Notes: a model not told the origin generated them from the sequence alone. DNA of 64,000 nt from Apium graveolens (GCF_009905375.1 NW_027417694.1:1-64000), one strand, 5' to 3'; counted from the stretch's first letter, positions 12,301 through 25,479 are shown. Numbers and translations are program-made.

Positions 12301-14009
12301 AGAAGTGTGAAATCTACACTGATCACAAGAGTTTAAAGTACATTTTTACTCAGAAAGAGCTCAATATGAGGCAGAGGAGATGGCTGGAATTGATCAAGGA
12401 CTATGACTGTTCGATAAATTACCATCCTGGAAAGGCGAACGTAGTGGCCGATGCGCTGAGTCGGAAGGAGAGATTGAATATGATGATAACATCAAAAGAG
12501 TTATCTGAAGAAATCGGAAAATTGGAATTGGAACTTTGTGCTTATGGGAAAGTCAAAGAAGTTTGTCGTGCAATGACCTTTCAGCCAACACTAATGGAAA
12601 AGATAAAGAAGTGTCAAGAGGAAGTAATGGAAAAAGAGAAAAATCAGTTATCTGGAGGAGAGATTAATACTAAAAGGGATGAGCAAGGAATACTAAGGTT
12701 TTCATCCAGAATATGGATTCCTCATGTACCTGAATTAAAGAATAAGATCCTCCGTGAAGCCCACCATTCGAAATTTTCAATCCACCCGGGAAGCATCAAG
12801 ATGTATTAAGACTTAAAGAAGAACTTTTGGTGGCCAAATATGAAGCGAGACGTGGCAGAATGGGTTGCGAAGTGCTATACTTGTCAGAAAGTAAAGGCAG
12901 AACATCAACGACCAAGCGGATTAATTCAGCCCCTGAAGATTCCAGAATGGAAATGGGAAAATATCGCTATGGACTTTATAGTAGGACTACCGCGAACAAA
13001 ATCCGGACATGACGCAATATGGGTTATAATTGATCGTCTTACGAAGTCGGCGCATTTCCTTCCAATAAATGAGAAGTCGTCACTGGACAAGTTGGTTCAT
13101 CTGTATGTGCACAAAATTGTATTAAGGCATGGAGTACCCGTATCAATAGTTTCAGACAGAGATCCCCGATTTAACTCGAGATTCTGGAAGCAATTCCAGG
13201 AATGTCTTGGCACGAAGTTGAATATGAGCACGGCGTATCACCCGCAGACTGATGGTCAGAGCGAAAGGACGATTCAAACAATCGAAGACATGTTGCGCAG
13301 TTGTGCAATCGATTTTGCAGGAAGTTGGGACGACCACCTGCCATTGATTGAATTCTCATATAACAACAACTATCATTCCAGTATCGGCATGCCACCATAT
13401 GAAGCTTTGTACGGGCGGAAATGTAGATCACCAACAAGTTGGGATGAAGTAGGAGAAGGAAGAATTCTCGGCTCAGAATTGGTACAACAGTTGCATGACT
13501 CAGTCAAGTTAATTCAGAAAAGGTTGCTTGCTGCTCAAGATAGACAGAGGAAGTATGCGGATCCAGCGCGTAAGGATGTTCAATTCCAAATTGGCGAAGC
13601 TGTGTTGCTAAAGGTGTCACCTAGGAAAGGGTTGATGAGATATGGCAAGAAAGGAAAGTTAACACCTAGATACATAGGTCCTTTTGAGATTTTGAGTCAA
13701 GTAGGAAAGGTGGCCTACGAGTTGGCCTTACCACCTCAGTATCGGCATGTGCATAATGTGTTCCATGTGTCGTTACTTAAGAAATATAATCCTGACACTA
13801 GCCATGTGATAGAATATGAACCCGTAGAAATTCAGGCAGACCTGTCATTTGTGGAGCAACCGGTTAAAATACTCGACTGGCAAGTAAAGAGTCTTAGAAA
13901 TAAGTCAGTAAAGTTAGTAAAAGTACTTTGGAGGAACCCTAAGGTCGAAGAGTCGACTTAGGAGTTAGAGTCTGATATGCGTTCCCGGTATCCTCATCTG
14001 TTCTCTTAG
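9396..14009 (+). pseudogene. gypsy-1 gag-pol with chromodomain, two in-frame stops
   Basis: One reading frame from ATG 9396 to TAG 14007-14009, interrupted by TAA at 12807-12809 and TAG at 13959-13961. Residues 85-240 are the retrotransposon gag domain. A short zinc finger [12 protein letters not shown] is at about 309-320, and CCHC knuckles are at 327-340 and 349-362. The protease has DSGAT at 433-437. RT covers about 640-820 with FIDD at 765-768. RNase H is about 910-1025. The integrase has HH near residue 1122, interrupted by the first stop, and CYTCQ after 12870. DDE residues follow in AMDFIVG, SDRDPRF and SERTIQ, then a GPY/F module (YIGPFEIL). The last 50 codons form a chromodomain-like segment (EQPVKILDWQVKSL), cut by the second stop. 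Both stops are one transition away from the expected codons (Gln, Trp). In chromoviruses the chromodomain tethers integration to marked chromatin. Confidence 0.93.
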
Positions 14010-14030
14010 ATTCTGGGGACAGAATCCCTT

Positions 14031-14043
14031 AAGGGGGAGAGGA
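14031..14043 (+). other. gypsy-1 polypurine tract
   Basis: AAGGGGGAGAGGA immediately precedes the 3' LTR start TGTTACG at 14044. It is the expected primer for plus-strand DNA synthesis. Confidence 0.88.
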
Positions 14044-17000
14044 TGTTACGACCGGCATTTTATGTAATATTATTTGTGAATTTGGTATAATATTAAGTCA
14101 AATGAAAATATATTCAATGATTGTACGTTTGTGTGAGTGAAAATTTCTGCATTATAAATTTGCTTTGGGTAGTATATGATTTTTCAAAGCAAGAGTTTAT
14201 TTAATTTCTTTATTTTTGATTTATAAGGAATATTCTAAGCTTTGGAAAAATCTTCTTTTAAAAGGAATTTTGTTCACAAATTTTGAAAATGATTTTATAA
14301 AGTCTCTAAAAATACAAGTTAATTTATGGTATAAATTTTATAATTTTTGAACTTGTATTTTATTTTATAAAAATAAATCATTATAAATTTTAGTTGTCAT
14401 ATTTACCAAATTACATGAATAACCTTGCATGCAAACTCTCTTCTATTTAATCAAAGGGCAAAGAAGACATTCTCAACCCCACTAACTCACATTTTGCTAA
14501 CCAATTTACCCCTTTACCCTTGCATGCAAATCTACCTAACTATATTGGAGGGTTACTCTTGTAAAATCTCAAACCCACTCACATTATAGTCAAATCAATG
14601 CATAAAAACAAGTCCAAGAAGTGATCATCACCTCACTTCACCCCACCACTTCACTCTCTTCTCCCTCCCTCCTCCCTCACCTCTCGGTTTTTCCCCTCCC
14701 CTCTCGGCAACCACCAAAACCGAGCCCCATCCCCTTCTTTCTTCAACTCTCACTCAAACAATCATCTTATATCCAAGTAATTTTACTCCCTATATGTTAT
14801 TCTTATATATATTTCAAAAGTTTAGAGTGAAAAACCTATGTTTTGACCTTGCATGGTGATGTTTTTGTTAAACTCAAAGTGAACCTCCTTGATTCTTGTG
14901 AATCTAAGGCTTTCACCATGAGATATAGTATCATAAGGTCAAGAATGGCTAGACATAAGAGTGTTACACTTATGAAATGTTGTTCTTACCCTAATCCATT
15001 CGGCCATGACTTGATAGGAGCCGAATGGATGGTGTTTTGTTGCCTTGTTACATTTTTGTGTATTTTGTAATGATAACGTGAATTTTATAGTAAAAGCTTG
15101 ATAAAACCCTTTTGCATGCTAGTTGATCATTTAGTTGTAATCCATGTTAGGCTTGCATGTTGAATTATGATAAAAATTTATTTGGAAATCATGTTGCTTT
15201 GGCTTGAAAGATCCGAAAGCATGCATGCATGTAAATCACTTTTGATTTTTTTGGAAGTTTTGATCATTTAGATTCATGTTGTTAGTGAGCCTTAATTTCA
15301 TTAGGAATAATGTATTAATATTGATTTATACTTCTTATTGCATGGTAATAATTCGTGGTTATCTATTATAAAAAAAAAAATATCTTGTTGCTTCAAGAGC
15401 ATAAAGATTTGTGATTTGTAAAGAGTAGTCTCTTTTGTTTTGCCATAGTTGCACCTTAGGTAAGGATGATCTCACCAAGGTTATTTTGAGAAAAAGGGAG
15501 TTAGTTCAGTAGAATACCATGTATAAGTCTTTGTTTAAGTTTTGAGTTGTTGTTAGATAGGTTTGTCAAGTCAAAGCCTTGGAAAATGAGAGTTATAGTT
15601 TCTGCAGAAAAATCAGTTTAGTACCCTGAGGTTTAGAGTGAGTTTTGACCATGTCATTGATGTGCACTTTGAGGCCCAAGCTACCAGAAGTTAGTATGGG
15701 AAGTATATAATAGGTTTTAGGAGTTGGTTGGAGGTTTGCATGTCATTTGGTTAGGTGCACAAGTAGAATAACAAAATCTGTCCAGCAGGGGACAGTTTTG
15801 TTGCAACTTAGAAATAGGGAGATTTGGCCATGTCATGGGTAGGCCCTCATTAGGCCCAATTGGGCCTTAGTTAGAGGGTATGTCATAGAAGTTTTTCCAA
15901 CCATAGTTCATAGGATATGAGCTAGAACCATGTGTCACAAGTTAATTCAAGTCAGGGCATTTTCTGCCCAGAAAAACAGGGGAACCTTGGACTTTTAGCT
16001 TAGGCCCAAGAAGGCCCAAGCCAGGCCTTTGAGCCACATCAAGCTTGTGAGATGCCCTTAGGTCAGGAGAGTCTTGTGTAAAAATTTTGAAGAAAAACTT
16101 GTAGTTTAAGAGTGTCTAATGCACTCAAGAAACCTTAGTTACCATTCTGAAATTTGCACCAGTGAGCACTTTCACTTATCACATAGCTTTAGAACACTTA
16201 GAAGTGAGTATTAGGTCGACCACCATAGTTGTAAGATAGTATAAGGTCAGTAGAGCAAAAGGCACAAGTGAGGGTCAATAGGTTTTGGATAATTTAGGAA
16301 AGGCACATTGAGTTAGGAAGCCCAAATTTGAAGACTTTGTTTAGTTAGTGACGAAGTGACTTAAGTGGTGAGTCGAGATCATCCAAGCCTAGTGTGGCAT
16401 TATGGTGTATATGATGTTATTTGGTATTAATATACGATATGTGATTATGTGGCTACGTGTCTACATTTGAAAATATAATGGTGGATATGAATTAAGTGCG
16501 TATAGGCCTAAGTGCCATCCATGTTTAATTTCGGGTTGTAAATAGGTTAAGATGGTAAGAATATATTATAATGAGGATTATTATTATTTATGTAGGATCT
16601 CGAGAAGAGGGAAAACTTGCCATAAAAGTCGAGTGAAGCTCCAGTTGTTGCTCCTACCAGTCAGACCAGACCAGTCTATCTCAAGGCAAGTGATTCAACT
16701 TGACCTTCGTATTTACTGTAAACAGTTCATATATCGATGCAATTCTCCTGAGTCATTTTGATATATTTAAATCAAGCGTATCTTTTGTTTATCTTTGAGT
16801 TACATAGAGATTCCATGAACCCTCGAGTACGTATTGCAAGTAGTTCAAAAGTCTTTCATGATAGTTTAATGCCATGATAAAATGAAGAGTTGATATATTT
16901 CTTGATTGATCCTCTTGATTAATATGTTGATGTTTCCTATGCATTGATATCTCATCCTGATACTTGAACCCCTATAGAACCTTACTTTGAATTCTGATAG

Positions 17001-18054
17001 TCAGATACTTCCCAGCTTGATTCCTCATTAATTGATACCTTCTTTCTTATCCTAAAGCTTGAAAATTCTGATATACCCTGAGCTAAAAATCATTCTTCAT
17101 ACCTTAACACCCTTAATATTCATGAAGCTTACATTCTTAATGATCCATCACTTGAACCTTGATGAGAAACCATTACTTTGAGCCCAAATTGGCATTACCC
17201 TTCATATTATCCATTAGCCTCACTAAATCCTCTTGTCCAATCTTTGATATATGAAAACCATTCAATTACTTGAATATACAATAGTTTTGTGAATCATGGC
17301 TCTGATATTCAGTACCTTGTTTCCCATGTTTCGAGTTGATCTATAATTCCTTAATAAAAATATTTACTGTTAAAAGAGATTTTGTTACAATTCGGCATCA
17401 GCTTTTGAAATAAATAAAATGTGGATTTTCAGTCCCAAAGGGGGATAAATGTTTTCTTGAATGTGGATCTGGACTGAGACGCGAGTCCTTTCCACACTTA
17501 TATTAGGCTTAAAAGTTGCCTAGGGATTCCCAATAATGTTTTGGAACCCAGCGAGGTTCGGGATTACTTCGCGGCTGATCACCGGCTGTAATCCGTAGCG
17601 TCATAAAATGATTTTGATTAAGAATGATTTTAAAATTTGTTTTGATGCAAGCAAAATGATGCCAACTCACATAAGTTTTATCTCTCGTTATCATTGATTA
17701 TGTCTTTCCATTGTCATTCCTAAAGGTATATCTCGATTTATGTTTTGCGTTGTACTGTTAGCACTTGTTGAGCTTTTGGCTCACTTCTTGCTTTACCCTG
17801 ATATTACAGCTAGCAGCTATGGTTAGATTCAAGCAGACTGCCCGTAAGACCTGTGATGCTGATGCTTATGTTCGAGCTCAGGTAGAATAAGTAATAATAG
17901 CTGTGAGGATTCGGTATTTGTAATCAGATGTAATAGCTGGTAGTGATGGGCTGTTCCAAACCCTAAACTGTAAGATCTTGGATTGGTTGTGTATCCTTCA
18001 TTAAAATGATGTAATAACTATATTTATTTCGCTATTTAAGTTGGGGGTGTGACA
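14044..18054 (+). repeat. gypsy-1 3' LTR (4011 bp)
   Basis: Near-identical copy of 4590-8602. Small differences are visible, such as CCGGCATT for CCAGCATT at its start. It also carries the MVRFKQTARK exon (17820-17882), here followed by a donor GTAGAA. It ends GTGTGACA at 18054, followed by ATATT. Confidence 0.93.
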
Positions 18055-18059
18055 ATATT
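18055..18059. repeat. Target-site duplication of gypsy-1 (ATATT), right copy
   Basis: Exact repeat of 4585-4589 on the other flank of gypsy-1. Confidence 0.93.
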
Positions 18060-18825
18060 CCTTACAAGTATAAATGGAATGTCATAAAATACCACAATGA
18101 AAACAAGGATTTTGTGGCTTATATCTAACAGACTGACTCTTAACTCCTGATTTTGAAGGTAAGGAGTTTATATTCTTATTCTTCCTGCAAAAAGAAGCCA
18201 GATGGTTAGAATTTCCACAGTTATGACATGTTTTTCTAGGAGCACTAGGAACAAGCTTATAATTGTTACTTTTGTTCACACCTTCCTTTCCATTCCTATT
18301 TTTCCTAGGTGGCTTTACCTTGTTTACATTTTTAACATCTTTTAACTTATGCTTAAGCTGCTTCTTTGTCATTAAGCCTATGTTAACTTTAGTTAGCTTA
18401 TCCTTAACTTCTGATTTCTTAATATTAGACTTTACAGTTACAAACTTAACAGGATTTACCTTCGGCCTTTGTTTAACAACCATAGGCTCAGTTTCTACAG
18501 TTCCCTTACTGTTCTTATCATCTCCATAACCTAAGCCCTCTTTCCAGTTTCCACTACTAAGAATATCCTGAGTTGCTTTACCAGAGTTAGTCCAAGTCCT
18601 GATAATTTCTCTTTCTTTTTCTAGCTCAGTTTTTAGAGATTCATTCATTTTTAGCACTTCATCCCTAACATAAAAGGCATCATCTCTATCTTTCTGAGCT
18701 TGTTGGAACTTAACTAACTCTTTTTCTAAATAATCATTCCTTCTCTTAAAAGCAAGATTTTTAGAAGTTAATCTTTCTCATGTTAAAGTTTGATCTCTAT
18801 ACTAATAAACATGGTTTTAAGATGT
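18060..18825 (-). pseudogene. copia-A gag, middle piece (between gypsy-1 and copia-B insertions)
   Basis: Continues copia-A gag from 42105 and runs on to 4584. It contains a lysine-rich linker (SEVKDKLTKVNIGLMTKKQL) and the second CCHC knuckle CHNCGNSNHLASFC at about 18192-18233. The region aligns with copia-B 20800-21590. The longest open part is 18657-18082. At least one stop and a frame change are visible in the first 170 bases after the copia-B junction. Confidence 0.82.
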
Positions 18826-18830
18826 AACCT
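18826..18830. repeat. Target-site duplication of copia-B (AACCT), left copy
   Basis: AACCT precedes the LTR start TGTTAGATAT at 18831 and recurs at 42100-42104 after the LTR end CCTAACA. Confidence 0.93.
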
Positions 18831-19430
18831 TGTTAGATATATTTGATAATGTCATGTCTAATATGATTTGTGTTTAGTTTTTAGATCTTACTTAAACAAG
18901 ACAAATCAGTACTTAACTGGAAATCAACACTTATACTGAAGTCACAACTTAAGTTGTCAGAACTTAAGTTATCAGGAGATATTTATTAGGAGATAATATC
19001 AGGACTTAAGGAGACTTTCAGATAAGGAAGGCGGCTGATTGAAAGGAAAGAAGATCAAGACAAACGCAAGAAGAGATATGTATGAAGATGGAATTCTATG
19101 AAGAATAGAATACTTGGAAGAAAAGATAATTGATTGATATATTTTAGGAAGCAGAATTATATTCCATATCAATTAGCAATTATCTTGTAACTGTGTAGTA
19201 TATAAACACAGACATAGGGTTTACACTATATGTGTTATCATTATCGAGAATAATATTCGTTGTAACCCTAGCAGCTCTCGTGATATTTTTTTCATCACTG
19301 AGAGAGGACAGTTCCACATTGTAACAGAGTTTAATAAAGTTTGTTTTTTGTTACTTGTGTTCTTTAAATTCGATTTGATTGTGCTATACACTGTATTCAA
19401 CCCCCCTTCTACAGTGTGTGTGACCTAACA
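18831..19430 (+). repeat. copia-B 5' LTR (600 bp)
   Basis: Starts TGTTAGATAT and ends GTGTGACCTAACA, with TGTTA/TAACA terminal inverted repeats. TATA box GTATATAAAC at 19197-19206 and AATAAA at 19333-19338 mark the promoter and poly(A) region. The 3' copy at 41502-42099 has a few substitutions, including TCTTA for TGTTA at its first bases. Confidence 0.93.
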
Positions 19431-19432
19431 AG

Positions 19433-19444
19433 TGGTATCAGAGC
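19433..19444 (+). other. copia-B primer-binding site
   Basis: TGGTATCAGAGC, two bases after the LTR end, complementary to initiator tRNA-Met. Confidence 0.9.
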
Positions 19445-19486
19445 CGATCTGTTAACACACAAACAGTTTAAGATCCAAAAACAATC

Positions 19487-21811
19487 ATGTCTGGAGCAGA
19501 AACTCTAACCAAGTCCACCAAAACTGAAGAACCTCCAAAGACTCAAATCCATAGTCGATATGAGACTATTAGAGTTCCCATACTGAAACCATCTGAATAT
19601 CCCATATGGAAGGTGAAGATGTCTATGTTTCTGGAAGCTACAGATCCAGAATATCTTGACAGAATCAATGAAGGACCATACAAGCCAACCAAACTCGTTG
19701 TTGCAGTTGTAGGTGAACCAGCAAAGTCTATACCAAAGGAGAAGAGTGATTACACTGCTGAAGATATCTCTTCAATTGCTAATAATGCTAAGGTACGACA
19801 CTTGCTGCATAGTGCCACTGATAATGTAATGTCAAACAGGGTAATTAACTTCCAGACTGCAAAGGAGATATGGGATGCCTTGGAAACAAGATGCCAGGGA
19901 AATGATTCAATTAAGAAGAATAGGAAGACTATACTCACTCAAGAGTATGAACATTTTGACTCAAAGCCTAATGAGTCATTGACTGACTTATATGACAGAT
20001 TTGTCAAACTCTTAAATGATTTGTCACTAGTTTATAAGGAATATGATCTTGAAGATTCAAATCTTAAATTCCTGTTAGCTCTTCTTGAAAGTTGGGATTT
20101 GAAGGCCAGAATTATAAGAGACAACTATAATCTTGAAGAAACAACTCTTGATGAAATTTATGGGATGCTCAAGACTCATGAACTTGAGATGGGACAAAGA
20201 AGCAAGAGGAAAGGAGGAAAGTCAAGGACAGTTTCTCTTAAGGCTGGGGAGGAATCCCCCAAAGCAGCTATCTCAAGGAAAGGCAAGGGAAAAGCTCCCA
20301 TCACAAAGTCTGATACTGAGTCATCAAGTTTTGATAGTGATGATGACTCAGAAACTGAAAGCATACCTGAGATGGATGCTGATGAAGAGATGATGAAGCT
20401 ATGTGCTCTTATGGTGAAAGGAATCACAAGGATTGCATACAGAACATTCAGGAAGGGAAAGAAGTTTTCCAGGAAAGTTGCAAGTTCTGATAAGAAGACT
20501 TTCAGAAAATCTGAAGGCAGAGGAGGGAAGTCTGACAGAGGAGATTACACATATGTCAAATGCTACAACTGTGGTGAGAAAGGCAACATATCTCCTGATC
20601 GCAAGAAAGTAAAGAGTGACAAAGGCAAGGCTCTTGTCACAAAGAAGAAAAGCTGGATAGACACTTCAGATTCTGAAAGTGAGGAGAACTATGCCTTGAT
20701 GGCAAATGTTGATAGCAGTTCTGATGCTGCTGAGTTAAAGGTAACTCAAACTATTTATGCCTTTCATACTGATGATATTAATGAGTTGAGAAGATATCTT
20801 AAAACCATGTTCATTAGTTATCGAGATCAAAATTTAACATGTGAAAGATTAACTTCTGAAAATCTTGCTTGTAAAAAGAGGAATGATTATTTAGAAAAAG
20901 AGTTAGTCATATTCCATCAAACTCAGAAAGATAGAGGTGATGCTTTCTATGTTAGGGATGAAGTACTTAAAATGAATGAATCTTTAAAAACTGAGTTAGA
21001 AAAGGAAAGAGAGATTATCAGGACTTGGACTAACTCTGGCAGAACAACTTAGAATTTGTTAAGTAGTGGAAACTGGAAAGAGGGCTTAGGTTATGGAGAT
21101 GATAAGAATGATAAAGGAACTGTAGAAATTGAGCCTATAGTTGTTAAACAAAAGCCAAAGGTAAAACCTGTTAAGTTTGTAGCTGTAAAGTCTGATACTG
21201 AGAAATCGGAAGTTAAAGAGGAATTAACTTCTGACAAATTAAAACAGGAAAAGCCAATTGAAGTTAACATAGGCTTAATGACAAAGAAGTAGCTTAAGCA
21301 TAATCTGAAAGATGTTAAGAATGTAAACAAGGTAAAGTCACCTAGGAAAAATTGGAATGGAAAGGAAGGTGTGAATAAAAGCAATGATTATAAGCCTGTT
21401 CCTAATGCTCCTGGAAAAACATGTCATAACTGTGGAAATTCTAACCATCTGGCTTCTTTTTGCAGGAAGAATAAGAACATAAACTCCTTACCTTCAAAGT
21501 CAGGAGTGAAGAGTCTATATGTTAGATATAGGCCACAAAACCCTTGTTTTCATTATGGTAGTTTATGGCATTCCATTTATACTTTTAAGGAATATCATAG
21601 TTTGTACTATGATTATTATCAAATAAAACCTTCTTTAAAGAAAGTTAGCATTGTTCCTTCTAGTATATGTTCTGATACATAGACTGATACTGTAAATACT
21701 AATAAGAAAAATGTTAACATAAACTCTAATGCTAGATCCGCTGCTAATGTTAACAAACTTAATAAGGCCAAAGGATCCAAGCAAGTCTGGGTACTTAAAA
21801 CTAATCATTAG
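19487..21811 (+). pseudogene. copia-B gag with three internal stops
   Basis: Nucleocapsid/capsid protein of copia-B. From ATG 19487 one frame runs to the terminal TAG at 21809-21811, with stops at 21050, 21290 and about 21680. The N-terminal half has the copia gag (UBN2-type) fold signatures YPIWKVKMSMFLEA, AKEIWDALETRCQG and EYEHFDSKPNESLTDLYDRF. An acidic serine stretch (SDTESSSFDSDDDSETES) follows. The first knuckle at 20561-20602 reads CYNCGEKGNISPDR, so its His and last Cys ligands are lost; copia-A keeps both. The second knuckle CHNCGNSNHLASFC (about 21420-21462) is intact. A helical, charged segment lies between the knuckles. The final stop is followed by a TTTCAGGG sequence that begins pol. 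Confidence 0.9.
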
Positions 21812-21825
21812 TGGTCTTTGTGATT

Positions 21826-24796
21826 TCAGGGCAACAGGAAAAACATCCTAGTTCTGGACAGTGGATGCTCAGGACATATGACTGGAAATAAAGCCCTGCT
21901 ATCAGACTTTGTGGAGAAAGCTGGCCCAAGTGTTTCTTATGGAGATGGCACCATTGAAAAAACATTGGGATATGGCAATATCAATCTTTGAAATGTCATC
22001 ATTGAAAAAGTAGCTCTGGTCTCAGGACTTAAACACAATCTGCTCAGTGTTAGTCAAATCTGTGATAGAGGTTATCATGTGGATTTCTTTGAAGAACACT
22101 GTGAAGTTGTAAGCAAATCTACAGATAAAGTTGTTCTGAAAGGATACAGGCATGGTAACGTTTATGAAGCCAAGCTTTCAACAAGTACTGATGGTTCTGC
22201 AATCTGTCTGTTAAGTAGAGCATCAATTGAAGAAAGCTGGAATTGGCACAAGAAACTCTCTCATTTAAATTTCAACAATATAAATGAACTAGTCAAGAAA
22301 GATCTTATGAGAGGACTGCCAAAACCAGTATTTGTTCCTGATGGCCTTTGTGATTCATGTCAGAAGGCAAAACAAAGAAACTCTTCATTCAAGAGCAAGA
22401 CTGAATCATCAATTCTTGAGCCTTATCACCTACTACATGTTGATCTATTTGGTCCAGTGAATGTCATGTCTATTGCAAAGAAGAAATATGTTATGGTCAT
22501 AGTGGATGAGTTCACCATATACACATGGGTGTATTTCTTTCATACAAAAAGTGAAACTGCATCTATCTTGATTGATCATGTCAAGCAACTGGATAAATTG
22601 GTCAAAGATTCTATGAAGATCATAAGAAGTGATAATGGCACTGAGTTCAAGAATTTGATCATGGAAGAGTTCTGCAAAGACCATGGAATCAAGCAGGAAT
22701 TTTATGCTCCTAGAACTCCACAGCAAAATGGAGTTGTTGAAAGAAAGAATAGAACTCTTATTGAAGTTGCACGAACTATTCTTGATGACGCAAAGCTACC
22801 AACCTATTTTTGGGCTGAAGCTGTGCAGACTGCTTGTTTTACTCAGAATGCAACACTCATTAACAAGCATGGAAAGACACCATATGAGATGGTGAAGAAA
22901 AGAAGCCAAATATGAAGTATTTTCATGTATTTGGATGCAAGTATTTTGTTCTTAAGACTCATCCTGAACAGCTATCCAAATTTGATCTAAAAGACGATGA
23001 AGGAATTTTTGTTGGATATCCACTTTCCACAAAAGCCTTCAGAGTCTATAATTTAAGAACAAGGGTTGTCATGGAATCTATCAATATCTCTTTTGATGAT
23101 AAGAAAATTACGGGACATGAAAATTTCAATGATCATGATCAGCTGAGATTTGAAAATGAAATCTTAAATTCTGATACTGTAAATCCCGAGAGTCTAAATC
23201 CTGGTACTGCAAACTCTGAGGGATTAAACTGTGATGTTATTGAAATTGTGGTGACTACGCCAAAAGAAGATGCACCTGTGCAGGGGGAGCATACTGATGA
23301 TACAACCACATCTCAAAAAGCATCAGAACCTACAACTGGCTCTTCAAGTTCTGATTCATCAAGTTTTGATGAGCCAAGTTCTGATAATTCTGGAAACTCA
23401 AATTCTGAAGGATCCAACTCAGAGAGCATAATTTCAGGGGGAGCATCAGAAAATGTTGATGAAGACAACATGGATCATGGGGGAGCATCCAGTTCTAGAG
23501 AAAAGCTTCCATCTGCAAGGAAGTGGACTAAATCACATACACCTGACTTAATTATTGGAAATCCTGATGCAGGTGTCAGAATTAGAACAACTACATCAAA
23601 TGAATGCCTCTATAATTCCTTTCTTTCTCAGACTGAACCAAAAAAAGTGGAAGAAGCTCTTCAAGATGTTGATTGGGTGCAATCAATGCAGAAAGAGTTA
23701 AATGAATTTGAAAGAAATAATCCGGACCCTAGTGCCAAGACCAAAGAACAAATATGTTGTTGGTACAAAGTGGGTGTTCAGAAACAAAACTGATAGTGAT
23801 GGCATAATTACAAGGAATAAAGCAAGGCTGGTTGCAAAAGGATATTCTCAACAAGAAGGAATTCATTGTGATGAAACATTTGCACCAGTTGCTAGATTGG
23901 AAGCCATAAGGATATTTTTGGCTTATGTTGCTCACAAAAAGTTTACAGTCTTTCACATGGATGTGAAAAGTGCTTTTCTCAATGGAGAATTGGAAGAGGA
24001 AGTATATGTTGAACAACCTCCAGGCTTTGTAGATTCCAAACTTCCAAATCATGTCTACAGGCTTGATAAAGCACTTTATGGCCTTAAGCAAGCTCCAAGA
24101 GTATGGTATGAGACCTTAGCTCAGTTTCTTCTGGAAAGTGGATTTAACAGAGGAACTATTGACAAAATACTGTTCTACCTCAACAATGGAAAGGACTTAC
24201 TTTTGGTGCAAATATATGTTGATGATATCATTTTTGGTTCTACAAATGACAGACTTTGCAAGAAGTTTGCCAAACTGATGCAGTCAAGATATCAAATGAG
24301 TATGATGGGGGAACTTAGCTATTTTCTTGGCCTTCAAGTCAAGCAGAATGAAGAAGGCACTTTTATTTGTCAATCCAAGTACACCAGAAATATGCTAAAA
24401 AAATTTGGAATGCAAGATTGTTCAAGTGCATCCACTCCCATGGCCACTAAAATAAAATTGGATAAGGATACTGGTATATCAGTAGAAATTATTGATTATA
24501 GAGGTATGATTGGCTCACTACTCTATCTAACTGCTAGTAGACCTGATATCATGTATGCTACCTGTCTTTGTGAAAGATTTCAAGCAGATCCAAGAGAACC
24601 TCACTTAATAGCTGTGAAAAGAATTTTCAAGTATCTTAAGGGTACAACTGATCTAGGATTGTGGTATCCTAGAGAATTAGACTTTAAGCTAATAGGTTAC
24701 TCAGATGCAGATTTTGCAGGCTGCAAAATTGACGGGAAAAGCACAAGTGGAAGCTTCTAATTTCTTGGAGGCAGATTAGTTTCTTAATTTAGCAAG
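21826..24796 (+). pseudogene. copia-B pol, 5' part (protease to RT/RNase H), broken and cut by gypsy-2
   Basis: Protease motif LDSGCSGHMTG is near 21850. The integrase zinc region HKKLSHLNF...CDSCQKAK is 22246-22372, and DDE lies in [15 protein letters not shown] and GVVERKN (22441-22750). The acidic serine/asparagine hinge is 23160-23470. RT has YVDD at 24215-24226. RNase H starts with YSDADFAG near 24700. Breaks: TGA at 21989-21991, a one-base loss in the lysine run near 22900, another shift near 23720, TAA at 24758-24760 and a further stop at about 24786. The frame then meets the gypsy-2 LTR at 24797. RNase H resumes at 35287. Confidence 0.9.
24792..24796. repeat. Target-site duplication of gypsy-2 (GCAAG), left copy
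   Basis: GCAAG directly before LTR start TGTTGTGG; recurs at 35282-35286 after the LTR end CCCTATCA. The two flanks join the copia-B RNase H coding sequence. Confidence 0.93.
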
Positions 24797-25341
24797 TGTT
24801 GTGGATAAAAAACGAAGGTTATTATTTGCTGTATTTATTACTAAGATTCGGGAGCTCAAGGCCTTTAATGGCTGCTCTCGTGTATCGTAGCTTAATTTTG
24901 CCTTTACGAGATGCCTACGTATCTCTGTGAATTAGAGAATCAAGCCAAAAAACGTAGTTCTGATTTGTGGGGTGAGGCCCCTTATATAGATGTGGGAGTC
25001 CTTGAATTGGACTTGGTATAGGAGACTTGGTGGACAAGCCTCTGAATTAGGATAGACTTAGGAGTCCTAGGAAGTAGGAAGCTGATTCCTTATCCTTTTA
25101 GGTCCCCTTGAGGCTATTCTATAAGGATTTATATCCTTATCGGGACTCTTCTCAATAGCTGATTTTTCCCTTATTAATTAATTATGAAATTAATTAATAA
25201 TCAGGGCTTTTGGGCCTTTTTTATTCCACCAGGCCTGATCTGGTCCATCAGGCTTAACCTTTCTGGTCTGAATATTATACATCTTATTATTGGGCCTATC
25301 AGCCCATTAATTATAAAATCAGGACTTATTTATCCCTATCA
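24797..25341 (-). repeat. gypsy-2 3' LTR (545 bp)
   Basis: On plus it begins TGTTGTGG and ends CCTATCA; read on minus it is TGATAGGG...CACAACA. Minus-strand TATA CTATATAAGG lies at about 24981-24990. It differs from 34737-35281 near 24935 (AGAG/ATAG) and near 25116 (TATTC/TAATC). Confidence 0.92.
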
Positions 25342-25358
25342 TTTGCCCCCCAACTTTT
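25342..25358 (-). other. gypsy-2 polypurine tract
   Basis: Plus-strand TTTGCCCCCCAACTTTT, that is AAAAGTTGGGGGGCAAA on the element strand, directly upstream of the 3' LTR. Confidence 0.82.
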
Positions 25359-25479
25359 GGGAAACATTGATTAAGTTTCGCAGAAGTTATTCGTTCCCTT
25401 TCAGGGTTTCGTTTTTGCGTAAAGTGTGGAGCGACCTACACATTTACAATGAATCTTCCTTTTATTCAGAAATTATCTT

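Larger units (their letters stand above)
4590..18054 (+). mobile_element. gypsy-1: Tekay/Del-type chromovirus (Ty3/gypsy), 13.5 kb, structurally complete
   Basis: Complete LTR retrotransposon. Its 5' LTR is 4590-8602, followed by a PBS matching initiator tRNA-Met, an extra small ORF (8367-9084, probably spliced), gag-pol 9396-14009, a polypurine tract 14031-14043 and the 3' LTR 14044-18054. The domain order is gag, protease, RT, RNase H, integrase. A C-terminal chromodomain identifies a chromovirus, and the 4-kb LTRs with the Met PBS fit the Tekay/Del clade. Two in-frame stops break gag-pol. The LTRs differ at roughly a couple of dozen positions over 4 kb by eye, so the insertion is recent. 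The host is the gag of copia-A. Confidence 0.93.
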
